Positions 16,044 to 25,177 of a DNA stretch of 64,000 bases are shown here, piece by piece. Both the position numbers and the translations under genes were made by a program. The DNA is from Vibrio aquaticus (lineage in GTDB: Bacteria > Pseudomonadota > Gammaproteobacteria > Enterobacterales > Vibrionaceae). The notes under the pieces were generated by a model that made no database searches, was not told where the DNA came from, and was given only the letters and a program-made list of their open reading frames with translations. How positions within the stretch are numbered: the first letter of the stretch is position 1; each line of letters starts with the position of its first letter. The DNA lies in NCBI RefSeq assembly GCF_003970385.1, contig NZ_RXZH01000001.1, forward strand, positions 186,001-250,000, given 5' to 3'.

Positions 16044-16775
16044 TTAACCCTTATTTAAACAGTTCATATAGTAGTCGGGCCAGAAGTGATAAATGAGTTT
16101 GGCCTTATTAGACCAATCGACAACAAGGCCATCGACCCCTGCCCCAAATTGATAGAATTTCATTAAGTCACATGTTTCGAAAGTCGTGAAACGAGAAAAC
16201 ATACTCGCCCAGATCTTAGACTTAGAATTGTCGATTTCTTTGACTTGTGTTTGATAGAGGTGCTCGAACCCAGCAACCTTATACCCATCGTCTGCAAGTT
16301 GCGCCAAACCTCGCAAATATTGATCAAAAGAAAGCTTATCTTCAATCGGAGCATTGTATGAAATATAGAGATAGAGGAATTTAGCGTTAGGGTCACCGTG
16401 CTCTGCTGCATACCAAAGGCGATTCAGTCCGCGTTTTTTGTCCCCACAAGCATAATAGTAACTGCCTAAAAAGTAGTACTTGAATGTGATCATCTCAGGG
16501 TATTGTTCAAAACTGCTGTCATCAAGCATTTCGAGTAAGTCGTTCGATTTCTCAAAATCCAACTTAACACCAATTCCATAACGATATTTCAATGCCGCAA
16601 GGTAGTAATCAATCGGTTCAGCGAGTTGCTCAACATTGATTGACTCTAGTTCCGTCTCTATTCTGCCTTGCAAAGATTGCTTGGCCGTTTGCTGGAAAAA
16701 AGGTACGCATTCACTCGCCAATGAAGAGAAGGAAATGAGTAAAGTCAATGGAGCCAAAAGTCTTATGATATTCAT
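16044..16775 (-). CDS. Secreted Sel1/TPR-like repeat protein
   Basis: 243 residues with a signal peptide (LLAPLTLLISFSSLAS) and predicted cleavage before ECVPF. The body is helical with Sel1-like units: YYLAALKYRYGIGVKLDFEK, YYACGDKKRGLNRLWYAAEHG, then DPNAKFLYLYIS. Five cysteines are present, which would suit a periplasmic helical-repeat protein. Such proteins mediate protein contacts; partners are unknown. First gene outside the island on the right. No clear ribosome site precedes the ATG. Confidence 0.6.
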   Translation of the reverse strand: MNIIRLLAPLTLLISFSSLASECVPFFQQTAKQSLQGRIETELESINVEQLAEPIDYYLAALKYRYGIGVKLDFEKSNDLLEMLDDSSFEQYPEMITFKYYFLGSYYYACGDKKRGLNRLWYAAEHGDPNAKFLYLYISYNAPIEDKLSFDQYLRGLAQLADDGYKVAGFEHLYQTQVKEIDNSKSKIWASMFSRFTTFETCDLMKFYQFGAGVDGLVVDWSNKAKLIYHFWPDYYMNCLNKG

Positions 16776-16875
16776 TAGATTAACAGTTGCTTTGTAAACT
16801 CAACCCATCATGAATTGATGTGATGGCAATATCCAGACTCATTATTCATTTACGTGCACGATATGGCTATTTGGG

Positions 16876-17574
16876 TTACTCAATCTTCCCCGCTACCGTT
16901 TGGATGCGCTCAAACCTACCTGCAGGTGTCACCCATGCTGCAACGGCATCAATGTGTTCGAGATCGCCTGAGTACTCAAACTGCCAGTGCCCATCGTCGC
17001 TTCTGGCTTGTTGGCGTGCAACCGCGATAAAGTCATGCTCTAGCGTTTTGCCTTTGTTCTCACCGGATCGGATGATGGTAGTTTGATCATTAGAAAGAAA
17101 AACGATCGTCGCGTCTAACGTTTGTGAGCTTGCAAACTTAAGCTCAAACTTTTGTCCTTTTCTCACCAAAGTTAACTGATTCGCTTCGGCTTGGTGGTTA
17201 TCTGGTAGGTTTCGGTTTACCCAATTGAAATACCCCCGCCACTCTTTACCGTCAACGACGAAGCCGGGTGTATAAACGCTCGATACGACGTCATACGCTT
17301 GATACAAGCGTTGAAGCTGCGAAAACTCGGGTTTTGCGAATTTATCTTGCCAGCCTAGGTAATCCCAATAATCGACGTGATAAACGATGGGAATAATACC
17401 GTTCCATAACTCGTTATGAGTTTGCAGCTTAGAAACGTATTTATCGGCTGGTGGACAACTTGAGCAACCTTCAGAGGTAAACAGCTCCACTACTTGTGCC
17501 GGTTGACCTTGATGAGTCCAAATTTGCCCGGCCGATATGCTGCTCACAACAGAAAGTGCTAACAATGCAGTCAT
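16876..17574 (-). CDS. DUF1223 secreted thioredoxin-fold protein
   Basis: 232 residues from the ATG at 17574, which has GAGGTGAAG upstream; a longer frame to 17658 lacks support. A signal peptide (TALLALSVVSSISAG) comes first. VVELFTSEGCSSCPPADKYV at about 27-46 is the DUF1223 signature, a thioredoxin-like fold with a CSSC motif. HVDYWDYLGWQDKFA and YTPGFVVDGKEWRGY are further conserved blocks. The family is periplasmic and probably redox-linked, but no substrate is known. Confidence 0.8.
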   Translation of the reverse strand: MTALLALSVVSSISAGQIWTHQGQPAQVVELFTSEGCSSCPPADKYVSKLQTHNELWNGIIPIVYHVDYWDYLGWQDKFAKPEFSQLQRLYQAYDVVSSVYTPGFVVDGKEWRGYFNWVNRNLPDNHQAEANQLTLVRKGQKFELKFASSQTLDATIVFLSNDQTTIIRSGENKGKTLEHDFIAVARQQARSDDGHWQFEYSGDLEHIDAVAAWVTPAGRFERIQTVAGKIE

Positions 17575-17651
17575 ACTCTTCACCTCTTCAAATTTTACAT
17601 TCTTGAAGAGATTGACCGCCTTGCTACCCGACAACTTTCGCGAGACATAAA

Positions 17652-17682
17652 AAAACACCAGCTATCTCTAGCTGGCGTTTTT
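17652..17682 (-). terminator. Terminator of the short DUF1127-like gene
   Basis: CCAGCTA / TAGCTGG core stem, extended with one mismatch, with T runs on the minus strand. Lies just after the stop at 17701. Confidence 0.7.
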
Positions 17683-17700
17683 AAAATCTGTTCGTTTAAA

Positions 17701-17895
17701 TTAACGATATAGACCGATATCTTTTTGCATATGACCAGACAAGTCATTTGCGTAGTACGCACGTGGCTCGCTGTTGTCTGTAAATAGAATATCTAATAAG
17801 TGTGCAATCAATCCTTTGAAAGAAACCGAGTAGGTTTTTTTATCCATAGAGATAGGTGCTTCGATAGTACCGATTTGCATTGCTTGTGCTGCCAT
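17701..17895 (-). CDS. Small DUF1127-like protein
   Basis: 64 residues from the ATG at 17895 (AGAGG upstream); the frame upstream of it has no support. The end, NDLSGHMQKDIGLYR, matches the DUF1127/YjiS motif (H-x-x-K-D-I-G-L). The N-terminal part carries an amphipathic stretch (SFKGLIAHLLDILF). Related small proteins affect RNA turnover and phosphate or carbon responses in alpha-proteobacteria; the role in vibrios is not known. It has its own terminator. Confidence 0.6.
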   Translation of the reverse strand: MAAQAMQIGTIEAPISMDKKTYSVSFKGLIAHLLDILFTDNSEPRAYYANDLSGHMQKDIGLYR

Positions 17896-18183
17896 GATTG
17901 CCTCTCTATAAATTCGTGTAATTCGTTTCGATGGGCTAATAATAGGCAATAATTATCGGCTCAAAAAATGACTATTTTTGACTTTTCGGATTAGTTATTT
18001 TAATGAAACAATGCATTAACAGTCTATTTTTTTGCTCAATTCATTTAATTTGAATTTATATTCAAATACGCACGATTTTAGCGAATAAATATTTTATCGT
18101 TAGTTTTAACTCCTGCTTTAGATCACAAGTTTTTTACAAACATTAGCAAACTAAAGCAGGATGTGTGTCGCAAGTTAATTAGT

Positions 18184-19143
18184 TTATTTATCGATAGTTA
18201 ACTTACTTTCTTCTAAATCATTACGCTGTTTGATGACTGAAGCAATCACCGCCACTGTCATGGTTGCCAATAGCACAAGTAATGACACTGCCGTTGGGAT
18301 TTCCCACTCAGAGCCGACTAGCATCATCTTAGTACCAATGAACACCATGATGAATGACAGCGCAGGTTTTAAGTAGATAAACTTATCCATCATTCCTTGC
18401 AGTACAAAGTACAAAGAACGCAGGCCAAGTAATGCAAATACGTTAGCTGCTAGCACAAGGAACGGTTCTCTTGTTACCGCAAAAATAGCTGGAATCGAAT
18501 CCAGTGCAAACATCACGTCCATGAACGCAATAACAGCGATCACGATGAACATAGGCGTTACGGTACGTTTGCCCTGCTCTACCACCGTTAATGCATTGCC
18601 TGCATAACTCTCACTCACAGGAACGAACTTGCGAATGATACGTTCTGGTAGTGGGTTGATTTCGTCATCACCTTTGTCACGAGCAAGCTGAATACCCGTC
18701 CAGATTAGGAACAGTGCAAATACGTACAAGATCCAATGGTACTCTGCAAGAAGCTGTGCGCCGACCGCAATCATAATGCCACGAAGTATCAATGCACCGA
18801 TCACACCCCATAGTAATGCTCGTGGGCGTAAATGCTCAGGGACCGCATATTGATGGAAGATGATCGCAAACACGAATAAGTTATCGACGCTGAGCGATTT
18901 CTCTAACAGATAACCAGTAATGAATGACAAGGTTGCTTTTTCTGCTGTGTAATCGCTTCCTGGCGCGTATACATCCCAAAATAGATAGATGGTAGCAGCG
19001 AACAAGAATGCCAAAGCGAACCAGAATACACTCCAAACAGCGGCTTTACGGATAGTGATGTTACCACCACGAGTTTGCCAGATATCAAGTGCAACGAGCG
19101 CAAGTGTCAGTACACCAAAGCTGAAATAAGTAACTGGGGTCAT
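18184..19143 (-). CDS. alx: TerC/Alx-family membrane protein, manganese exporter type
   Basis: 319 residues with about nine membrane helices. Conserved acidic motifs of the family are present: EKSLSVDNLFVFAIIF near residue 80 and FMDVMFALDSIPAIFAVT near 208, where the aspartates bind metal. In E. coli Alx is induced by alkaline pH and exports manganese. Length matches Alx (321). A riboswitch-like leader of about 230 bases precedes the gene and GGAGG lies 4 bases before the ATG. Confidence 0.88.
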   Translation of the reverse strand: MTPVTYFSFGVLTLALVALDIWQTRGGNITIRKAAVWSVFWFALAFLFAATIYLFWDVYAPGSDYTAEKATLSFITGYLLEKSLSVDNLFVFAIIFHQYAVPEHLRPRALLWGVIGALILRGIMIAVGAQLLAEYHWILYVFALFLIWTGIQLARDKGDDEINPLPERIIRKFVPVSESYAGNALTVVEQGKRTVTPMFIVIAVIAFMDVMFALDSIPAIFAVTREPFLVLAANVFALLGLRSLYFVLQGMMDKFIYLKPALSFIMVFIGTKMMLVGSEWEIPTAVSLLVLLATMTVAVIASVIKQRNDLEESKLTIDK

Positions 19144-19375
19144 GTTTCCTCCAAAGGCGGAGGGATCGAAGGATTTAGATGTGTGTGACGATCCCTACCG
19201 CAAACAAACAAACTACTCAGCCTATATAAGCAAAGTAACAGTTGATTACGTTGGTCTCGTCGAAATATGACCGATGAATATCGTTGTCATACTTATACTT
19301 ACCGGATAGAACGACGTCTAACGAGATGACGATAAGTAAACCAGAGGCGACTACTCCCCAAACACGGCGGATTTT
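19144..19375 (-). promoter_or_regulatory. yybP-ykoY-type manganese riboswitch leader of alx
   Basis: The conserved GGGGAGTAG of this class is at 19351-19359 on the minus strand, and GAGACCAACG at 19249-19258 could be the second conserved side. Near the gene, CCTCC (19159-19163) can pair with the ribosome site GGAGG (19148-19152). AGGGATCG (19161-19168) can instead pair with CGATCCCT (19189-19196), and the two stems share three bases, so they exclude each other. That gives a translational on/off switch. The class is known to control alx and other manganese exporters. The exact 5' limit is not determined. Confidence 0.75.
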
Positions 19376-19410
19376 ATTCCTGAAATCGTGATTCGTCTAG
19401 CAATAAAATC

Positions 19411-19440
19411 AAAAAAGGAGCAAATAAATGCTCCTTTTTT
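19411..19440. terminator. Terminator between the 31-residue gene and the alx leader
   Basis: AAAAAAGGAGC / GCTCCTTTTTT around an 8-base loop. On the minus strand it ends the nucleotidase/small-gene unit before the alx promoter. Confidence 0.85.
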
Positions 19441-19463
19441 ACGTTTGCCTTATTGTCTGGTGG

Positions 19464-19559
19464 TTAAACACCGCTGATAGGCACCAAGTAAGTCAGTGCG
19501 GACCACACGCCAATCCAGCTGACGATCACGACCACATCAATCCAGTCTCGACTCCACAT
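19464..19559 (-). CDS. Small membrane protein, 31 residues
   Basis: Starts at an ATG with AGGGGAAAC-type ribosome site and ends at TAA after 31 codons. It begins MWSRDWIDVVVIVSW and continues as a hydrophobic helix with four tryptophans in all. It lies 31 bp after the nucleotidase stop and before a strong terminator, so it may be co-transcribed with that gene. I do not recognise a family. The clear ribosome site and the terminator support expression. Confidence 0.6.
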   Translation of the reverse strand: MWSRDWIDVVVIVSWIGVWSALTYLVPISGV

Positions 19560-19590
19560 AGTTTCCCCTGAGTATATCCATACATTTTGT

Positions 19591-21357
19591 TTACTCAGGA
19601 GAAGAAGTAGCAACCTTTATGCCAGTGGTTGATATTTGACCGCCTTGCTTTCTATTTAGTACTTCTGGCTTATCTGTAAGTAGCTCTATAAAGCAATCGG
19701 CCATCGAGACACAAGTGACAACACCTTCGCCTTTCATATTGAGGATTGCTTCGTATCCCTCTTTACCTTTCATTGTGTATGCGGAAGAAGAACCTACGTA
19801 AACTCGATTAAGATCAAGTATTTGCCATTCACCTTGTTGGTTACGAACTTTAAGGTTCTGTACTCGCTTACCCTGCTCTGCCTCAAACTGGTAATCGAAG
19901 TCTAAATTGTAGGTATATGGGTACGAGCCATCCCCAGTGCCTTCTACGCCATTATTAAGCGCATTATTGATTGCACCTTCTAAAATAAGCGGCAGGTATT
20001 GTCCTTTTATCTGATAAACCCCAATTGGAACGGCAAATGGCAGGAGCTTACCGGCAACATCTGCAACGGATACATCGCCAGCGTTCAGAGAGTTTCTCAC
20101 GCCACCGGCATTATGAATCGCAAACTCAACCTCATAGCCCTGTTTGTTCATCACATACGCAAAGGACTCTGCCACCATAGGCGCGAGATCGCTTGGCCCT
20201 TGTTCATCAGGCACACGTATATGGCGCAACTTATGGTTAGCATTCGCAATGATTTTTTTCTGCAGTGCACGAACGCGAGAAATGTAACGCTGCTCCAAAA
20301 TCGACTGGGTTTCGCGGTCTTTTTTACAAACACAAACATTTGGGTGATTATCGATGAACTGTCGTGCAAGTTGGTATGGCAGTTCATCGTGCGTTCCACT
20401 CATCTTGGCATCAATAAATAATCGGCGGCCAAGCAACAACTCATTCTTACCATTAAAGGAGTGAATCGAACCATCATGATTAAATTCAATGTCACAGTGT
20501 CCAAGGCTTAGCGCGTGATAACCCGCTTGAACCACATAGGTTTCATTGACTCTTACGCCATAATCGTCATCTTTGGCTAGCCCAAGCGCACTAAAGTTAC
20601 CTTGTAACCTATGACTGTGCCCTCCTACAATAATGCCAATGCCAGAAACGTGATTGGCTAAGTCGAGGTCTGCGTCATAGCCCATGTGGCTGAGCAAAAC
20701 GATTTTGTTGATGCCTTTTGCATTGATGGCTGTTACGGTCTGCTTCGCCGTTTCTATCGCATTAGTAAAAGGCGTATCGAAGTCAGGGTTTGATATGTCA
20801 GCCATTTTGTCGAGAGCTAACGAAAAAATGGCGATGGTTTCACCGTTAATCTCTTTCTCTATCCATTTTGCAGCTTGGCTGTCAGGGTTGTAACTGACCA
20901 CATTCGGACTGTCGGATAAACGGATTGGTTTGGTTAAAAGCTCGTTGGACAGATCCCAGTTTCCGGCAAGCAGTGGGAAATCGATTTTCTGAACGAAGTG
21001 CGCGACAGGTTCATTACCCATGTCTAGTTCATGGTTGCCGAGCGCCATCGCATCAATGTTTAAGCAATTGAGCATAGTGGCATTGGCTTCGCCCTTAAAT
21101 AACGAGAAGTAAAGCGTACCTTGGAAACAGTCACCAGCGTGAAGAAACAAAAAGCCTTTGTCTTGCGATTGTGCTTCGTGTCTAAGCTGTTTCACTCGCG
21201 TGGCAATGCGAGCAAAACCACCGGCACTGACAAAGGGTGAAAGCGCTTTGCCATCCACATTAATCGTGAGTTGTAGTGAGGTTGGCTCGAAGTATGAGTG
21301 GGTATCGTTGATATGTGCGATTCGTAGTAGTGTCGTTTTATTTTTTTTATTTGTCAT
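19591..21357 (-). CDS. 5'-nucleotidase/UshA-family phosphoesterase without signal peptide
   Basis: 588 residues from the ATG at 21357 (AGAGAG upstream). The metallophosphatase motifs are all seen: AHINDTHSYFEP, HAGDCFQGTLYFS, ALGNHELDMG, LLSHMGYDADLDLA and IIVGGHSHRLQG. The C-terminal domain has AIHNAGGVRNSLNAGDVSVA and ends the substrate pocket with GSSSAYTMKGKEGY. UshA and its relatives are exported, but here the protein begins MTNKKNKTTLLRIAHIND with no hydrophobic leader. It may act in the cytoplasm, or leave by another route. A small membrane protein gene follows closely. Confidence 0.85.
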   Translation of the reverse strand: MTNKKNKTTLLRIAHINDTHSYFEPTSLQLTINVDGKALSPFVSAGGFARIATRVKQLRHEAQSQDKGFLFLHAGDCFQGTLYFSLFKGEANATMLNCLNIDAMALGNHELDMGNEPVAHFVQKIDFPLLAGNWDLSNELLTKPIRLSDSPNVVSYNPDSQAAKWIEKEINGETIAIFSLALDKMADISNPDFDTPFTNAIETAKQTVTAINAKGINKIVLLSHMGYDADLDLANHVSGIGIIVGGHSHRLQGNFSALGLAKDDDYGVRVNETYVVQAGYHALSLGHCDIEFNHDGSIHSFNGKNELLLGRRLFIDAKMSGTHDELPYQLARQFIDNHPNVCVCKKDRETQSILEQRYISRVRALQKKIIANANHKLRHIRVPDEQGPSDLAPMVAESFAYVMNKQGYEVEFAIHNAGGVRNSLNAGDVSVADVAGKLLPFAVPIGVYQIKGQYLPLILEGAINNALNNGVEGTGDGSYPYTYNLDFDYQFEAEQGKRVQNLKVRNQQGEWQILDLNRVYVGSSSAYTMKGKEGYEAILNMKGEGVVTCVSMADCFIELLTDKPEVLNRKQGGQISTTGIKVATSSPE

Positions 21358-21586
21358 ATTTATCTCTCTTTTCAGAGTCATCGTACCGCAATCAATGTGA
21401 CAGATTCATTATATTTCACACTTTTATTGAACATAGTGTTTCATATACATCCTATCTTTGAGTTTGATCGCTATTTGACGCAACTATTCTTCCCCTGTAA
21501 ACCGTGCAACTTTGTGAGCTAAATGTCTGCTATAACTGGATTTTTCTATTATGCTTAAATCAGTATCAGCGTAATGGAGTGATTCA

Positions 21587-23218
21587 ATGAAGCTTGAGCG
21601 AATCGAAATTTCTGGTTTTCGCGGAATCAAACGCTTATCGATTGCTTTTGATGAACTCACCACTTTGATTGGTGAAAATACCTGGGGCAAATCATCGTTA
21701 CTCGATGCCCTTTCTGTTGCCTTGCCACCTGAAGGCATTCCTTATCAATTTGAGATGACCGATTTTCATGTGGACTATTCCATCGCTCATCCTCAAACTC
21801 AACATCTTCAGATTATCTTGAGCATGGTTTCAACCGATAAAAATGAACTCCATTCTGGGCGTTATCGCAAAATAAAGCCGATTTGGATTCGAGATGAGCA
21901 AGGAACAAACCGAATCATTTATCGCTTGAGTGCCTCTAGAGATGGTTATGACATCGTCACACGCTATTCCTTCTTAGATATTGAGGGCAACCCGATGATG
22001 TTGCATCATTCTGAGAAGTTAGCCCAAGAGCTGATGTCTCTGCATCCAGTGATCCGCCTCAAAGACTCGCGCCGCTTTGAACGCCCAATCAATAACAGTA
22101 GTGATGTCAATTCGCGAATCGAAAAACGGATCAATAATACCTGTCGCCGGTTGATGGCGGTGCCTGGCCATGTGAATAAAGGAGAGATGCGCAGTAGCCT
22201 TAATTCAATGAATGCGTTGGTAGAACACTACTTTTCATTTAAACCCAACTCTCGTAAAGACCTGCGTAAGCAAAGAGATGGTATTTTCTTTAGTGGTGCG
22301 CCAAGTAACAAAAGCATCACCGAGGTGGTTGAAGAAACCAATGATAAATCGACTCGCCTACTTTTTATGGGCCTTCTCAATGCGTATTTGCAAGCAAAAG
22401 GCCCTACGACGCTGCGCCGATGTGCTCGCCCGCTTTTGATCATTGAAGATCCAGAAGGTCGTTTGCACCCTACCCATCTTGCCCGCGCTTGGGGTTTGCT
22501 GCAATTACTGCCAATGCAAAAGGTACTCACAACTAACAGTGGTCAACTACTCGGGCAAGTTCCCCTTAGAAGCATCCGGCGTCTTGTCAGGCAGTCTGAT
22601 CGAACCATCACTACCTATTTGTCTGACCAAAACTTAGGGAAAGATGAACTTCGGCGCATTGGTTTTCATATCCGTTTTCATCGCTCTGGGGCATTATTTG
22701 CTCGATGTTGGTTGTTGGTCGAAGGTGAAACGGAAGTTTGGCTATTCAATGAACTTGCTAACCAATGTGGTTATAACTTGGCCGCTGAAGGGGTTCAGAT
22801 TATTGAGTTTGCCCAATCCGGGTTGAAGTCTTTAATTAAGGTAGCGAAAGCATTTGGTATTGATTGGCATGTAGTGACCGATGGTGATGCGGCAGGTAAA
22901 AAGTACGCAGCTTCAGTAAAGGCGCAGCTTGGTAATGATCAGCAAAGGCACAGACTGACTGAACTGCCCGATCGTGATATCGAGCATTATATCTACAACA
23001 ACGGCTTTGAAAGTTTCTTTAAAGACATGCTGAAAATACCACTCGATCATCCTATTCCTGCCAAAAAAGTGGTGGCACGTGTACTGAAGAAATTTGCTAA
23101 ACCAGACCTTGCGCTGGCGATTGTTTCTCAATGTGAGGAGCGTGGTGTTGAAGGGATTCCATTATTGTTGCGATGGACACTAAAACGTGTGGTTACCATG
23201 GCGAACGGAAATACCTAG
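21587..23218 (+). CDS. OLD-family ATP-dependent nuclease, YbjD type
   Basis: 543 residues. An ABC-type ATPase comes first: FRGIKRLSIAF, Walker A GENTWGKSS at 28-36, and the late signature and Walker B region LLIIEDPEGRLHPTHLA near 286. A TOPRIM domain follows: LLVEGETEVWLFNELA (metal-binding Glu) and HVVTDGDAAGKKYA (Asp pair). This order is the class 2-type OLD layout, and it matches E. coli YbjD in length and in the unusual W of the Walker A loop. Such proteins cut DNA in an ATP-regulated way; some OLD proteins act with GajB in Gabija, but no partner helicase is adjacent here. Probably a chromosomal housekeeping gene. Confidence 0.8.
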   Translation: MKLERIEISGFRGIKRLSIAFDELTTLIGENTWGKSSLLDALSVALPPEGIPYQFEMTDFHVDYSIAHPQTQHLQIILSMVSTDKNELHSGRYRKIKPIWIRDEQGTNRIIYRLSASRDGYDIVTRYSFLDIEGNPMMLHHSEKLAQELMSLHPVIRLKDSRRFERPINNSSDVNSRIEKRINNTCRRLMAVPGHVNKGEMRSSLNSMNALVEHYFSFKPNSRKDLRKQRDGIFFSGAPSNKSITEVVEETNDKSTRLLFMGLLNAYLQAKGPTTLRRCARPLLIIEDPEGRLHPTHLARAWGLLQLLPMQKVLTTNSGQLLGQVPLRSIRRLVRQSDRTITTYLSDQNLGKDELRRIGFHIRFHRSGALFARCWLLVEGETEVWLFNELANQCGYNLAAEGVQIIEFAQSGLKSLIKVAKAFGIDWHVVTDGDAAGKKYAASVKAQLGNDQQRHRLTELPDRDIEHYIYNNGFESFFKDMLKIPLDHPIPAKKVVARVLKKFAKPDLALAIVSQCEERGVEGIPLLLRWTLKRVVTMANGNT

Positions 23219-23231
23219 CGTTAGAGAATAA

Positions 23232-23259
23232 AAAAGCGGCATCAAACTTGATGCCGCGT
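23232..23259 (-). terminator. Terminator of the DUF1097 gene
   Basis: GCGGCATCAA / TTGATGCCGC, a 10-bp perfect stem; on the minus strand followed by TTTTTTATTC. About 80 bp after the stop at 23339; also sits just after the OLD gene. Confidence 0.75.
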
Positions 23260-23338
23260 ATCAAAAAAACTGCTGATACAAACCAATCGGGGGTAACCTT
23301 ACGCTCTTTCAGGTAAGAGGTTCGGTTGACACAATCTA

Positions 23339-23821
23339 CTAGCGAGTTTGTAAATTCGCACGAGTTTGTGATTGTTTGGACTTTTGGTGCAACCATACAC
23401 CGCTGCTCTTCATTAGGTATCCGAAGATGCCACCAAGCACTAACGAAGGAACAACCAGCTTCCAATCACCAGAAGCGGCAAACGTTGCGCATGAGCCAAT
23501 GAACGTACCAGGGATATAACCTAGCCATTGTTGTTTCGCTTGTACGCACATGAAAAATGCAACAACTGCAGTAATGATGTAGCCTAAAATTTCAAAAGAA
23601 GCGAACTGTGAAGCATGGATAATCACCATCGCCCAAAATACGCCGCTCATATTGGTTATCAAACTTTCTGATAACCCTCTTAAGCCATCATTTGGAGAAG
23701 CAAAATAGCTGGTACAACCTAAAAAGCCTGCCCATGATAGTAATCCCAGTGAGACTGCTATCCATCCCCATAATCCAGATAAGATGCCGGTTGTTAATGA
23801 AATTGCGACTAGAGTGCTCAT
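23339..23821 (-). CDS. DUF1097 inner-membrane protein
   Basis: 160 residues from the ATG at 23821 (GAGGCG upstream); an ATG 33 bases earlier is less likely. Five hydrophobic helices with GILSGLWGWIAVSLGLLSWAG, TSYFASPNDGLRGL, then IPGTFIGSCATFAASGDWKL match the DUF1097/YcdZ family. Role unknown; the family may be a small permease. The gene is between an OLD nuclease and a LysR regulator. Confidence 0.75.
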   Translation of the reverse strand: MSTLVAISLTTGILSGLWGWIAVSLGLLSWAGFLGCTSYFASPNDGLRGLSESLITNMSGVFWAMVIIHASQFASFEILGYIITAVVAFFMCVQAKQQWLGYIPGTFIGSCATFAASGDWKLVVPSLVLGGIFGYLMKSSGVWLHQKSKQSQTRANLQTR

Positions 23822-23996
23822 TACGCCTCGCTCAGTGTGTGAATCACACATCAAAAGTTCAAGTCCGCATACTAGGTAAGTTAAGCACTTTTAGAAACAA
23901 CACAGATCACACTAAAATGAATGCAATTGTATTTATATTTCATATTTGTGTGACGCAATCGTTATTTCAACAGAAATAGGAAATATCAAAAATTCG

Positions 23997-24902
23997 CTAG
24001 AGTACTGATGGTTTACCTTTCATCATCCTAGCTCCCTCTCGTTTGATACATTCAACCAGTGGGTTTTCAACCATATCGGCACGCCAAATGAACGACAGTG
24101 TACGTTCCATATTCAACTCAGGAACGTTCAGTGCAACCAATTGACCACTTTCAATGAAACGTTCGACATCAAGATATGGCAAGCAAGTAATGTATTGACC
24201 GTGTTCCACCATGCTGCGAAGAACAGGCACGTGTTCGTATTCGCGCCAAACATCTAAATCTTCAATTAAATGGTTAATTGAACTATCAAAAATTTTGCGA
24301 GTGCCACTACCATGCTCACGCAGTACCCATTTGGCTTGCTCTAGTTGGGCGAGGCTGACCGTTTCTTGTCTTGCAAATGGGTGATGTGCCGCGGCAACCA
24401 CGGTTAAATGGTCACGACACCATACCTCTTGATCAAGACGATTATCATCACAGCGCCCTTCAATGATGCCAAGGTCATATTTATAGTCGAGTACACCCTG
24501 AATGACGCTATCGGTGCTTTTTACTTTGAGCGAAATACGCATCTCAGGAAATGAGTTATCAATAATACTGATAAGGTCAGGAACTAGGTGTTCTGCAGGC
24601 GTTTGACTCGCGCCGAGTTTAACGTGACCACTGAGTAGATGTTGTTCGTAAAACCCCATTTCAATTTGCTGAGCGTCTTGTAACAGACGTTTGGCCTTCG
24701 GTCTTAACCACATTCCCCAGTGAGTCAGCGCCATCTGTTTACCTTGACGCTCAAATAGAGGGCGACCCAGCATCTTTTCTAATTGTGCTAGCGACATACT
24801 TGTAGCGGATTGCGTTAACGCCAGTTTATCTGCTGCCAGACTCACACTGCCTGTATCGGCTACCGCATCAAATACCGTGAGCTGTTTCAATGAATATCGC
24901 AT
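23997..24902 (-). CDS. LysR-family regulator, YeiE-like
   Basis: 301 residues from the ATG at 24902, where the LysR fold begins (MRYSLKQLTVFDAVADTGSV); the frame upstream is not part of the protein. The helix-turn-helix reads SLAADKLALTQSATSMSLAQL, and residues 90-290 are the substrate-binding domain. It resembles E. coli YeiE through AALTQSA-type HTH and LFERQGKQMALT. It lies upstream of and divergent from the FocA-CBS gene, so that gene is the likeliest target. The effector is unknown. Confidence 0.8.
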   Translation of the reverse strand: MRYSLKQLTVFDAVADTGSVSLAADKLALTQSATSMSLAQLEKMLGRPLFERQGKQMALTHWGMWLRPKAKRLLQDAQQIEMGFYEQHLLSGHVKLGASQTPAEHLVPDLISIIDNSFPEMRISLKVKSTDSVIQGVLDYKYDLGIIEGRCDDNRLDQEVWCRDHLTVVAAAHHPFARQETVSLAQLEQAKWVLREHGSGTRKIFDSSINHLIEDLDVWREYEHVPVLRSMVEHGQYITCLPYLDVERFIESGQLVALNVPELNMERTLSFIWRADMVENPLVECIKREGARMMKGKPSVL

Positions 24903-25129
24903 AGCACTCCTATCCTTGCTGATTATTAGAGTTTGACACCATAACAAACTCATTTTGCTCACGTTTTCACCAATATATACGCAAGCCGTTTCATTCTACT
25001 CTCTCGCGACGCTATATCAATATTTTTGATAAGGATTTTAAAAATTATCAATTTTACCTGTAGATGAACGACCCATATTCTGAATGTGCAGCCAACGAGT
25101 GGCAGCAAATAAACATAGGAGATTTGAAT

Positions 25130-25177
25130 ATGAAGGTGACGTTCTGGAGTGCGTATGGCAGCAACTCAAACGAATAA
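25130..25177 (+). CDS. Possible leader peptide overlapping the focA start
   Basis: ATG with TAGGAG 9 bases upstream, 15 codons (MKVTFWSAYGSNSNE), then TAA. It overlaps the first codons of the FocA-CBS gene out of frame. Its ribosome site is better than that of focA. Translational coupling or regulation is possible; chance is not excluded. Confidence 0.4.
   Translation: MKVTFWSAYGSNSNE

Noticed and set aside
17575..17658. Longer start of the DUF1223 protein
   Set aside because: It would bury the signal peptide behind 28 charged residues; GAGGTGAAG fits the ATG at 17574.
21587..23218. Gabija-type defence system
   Set aside because: The OLD protein fits the chromosomal YbjD group and no UvrD-like GajB gene is adjacent.
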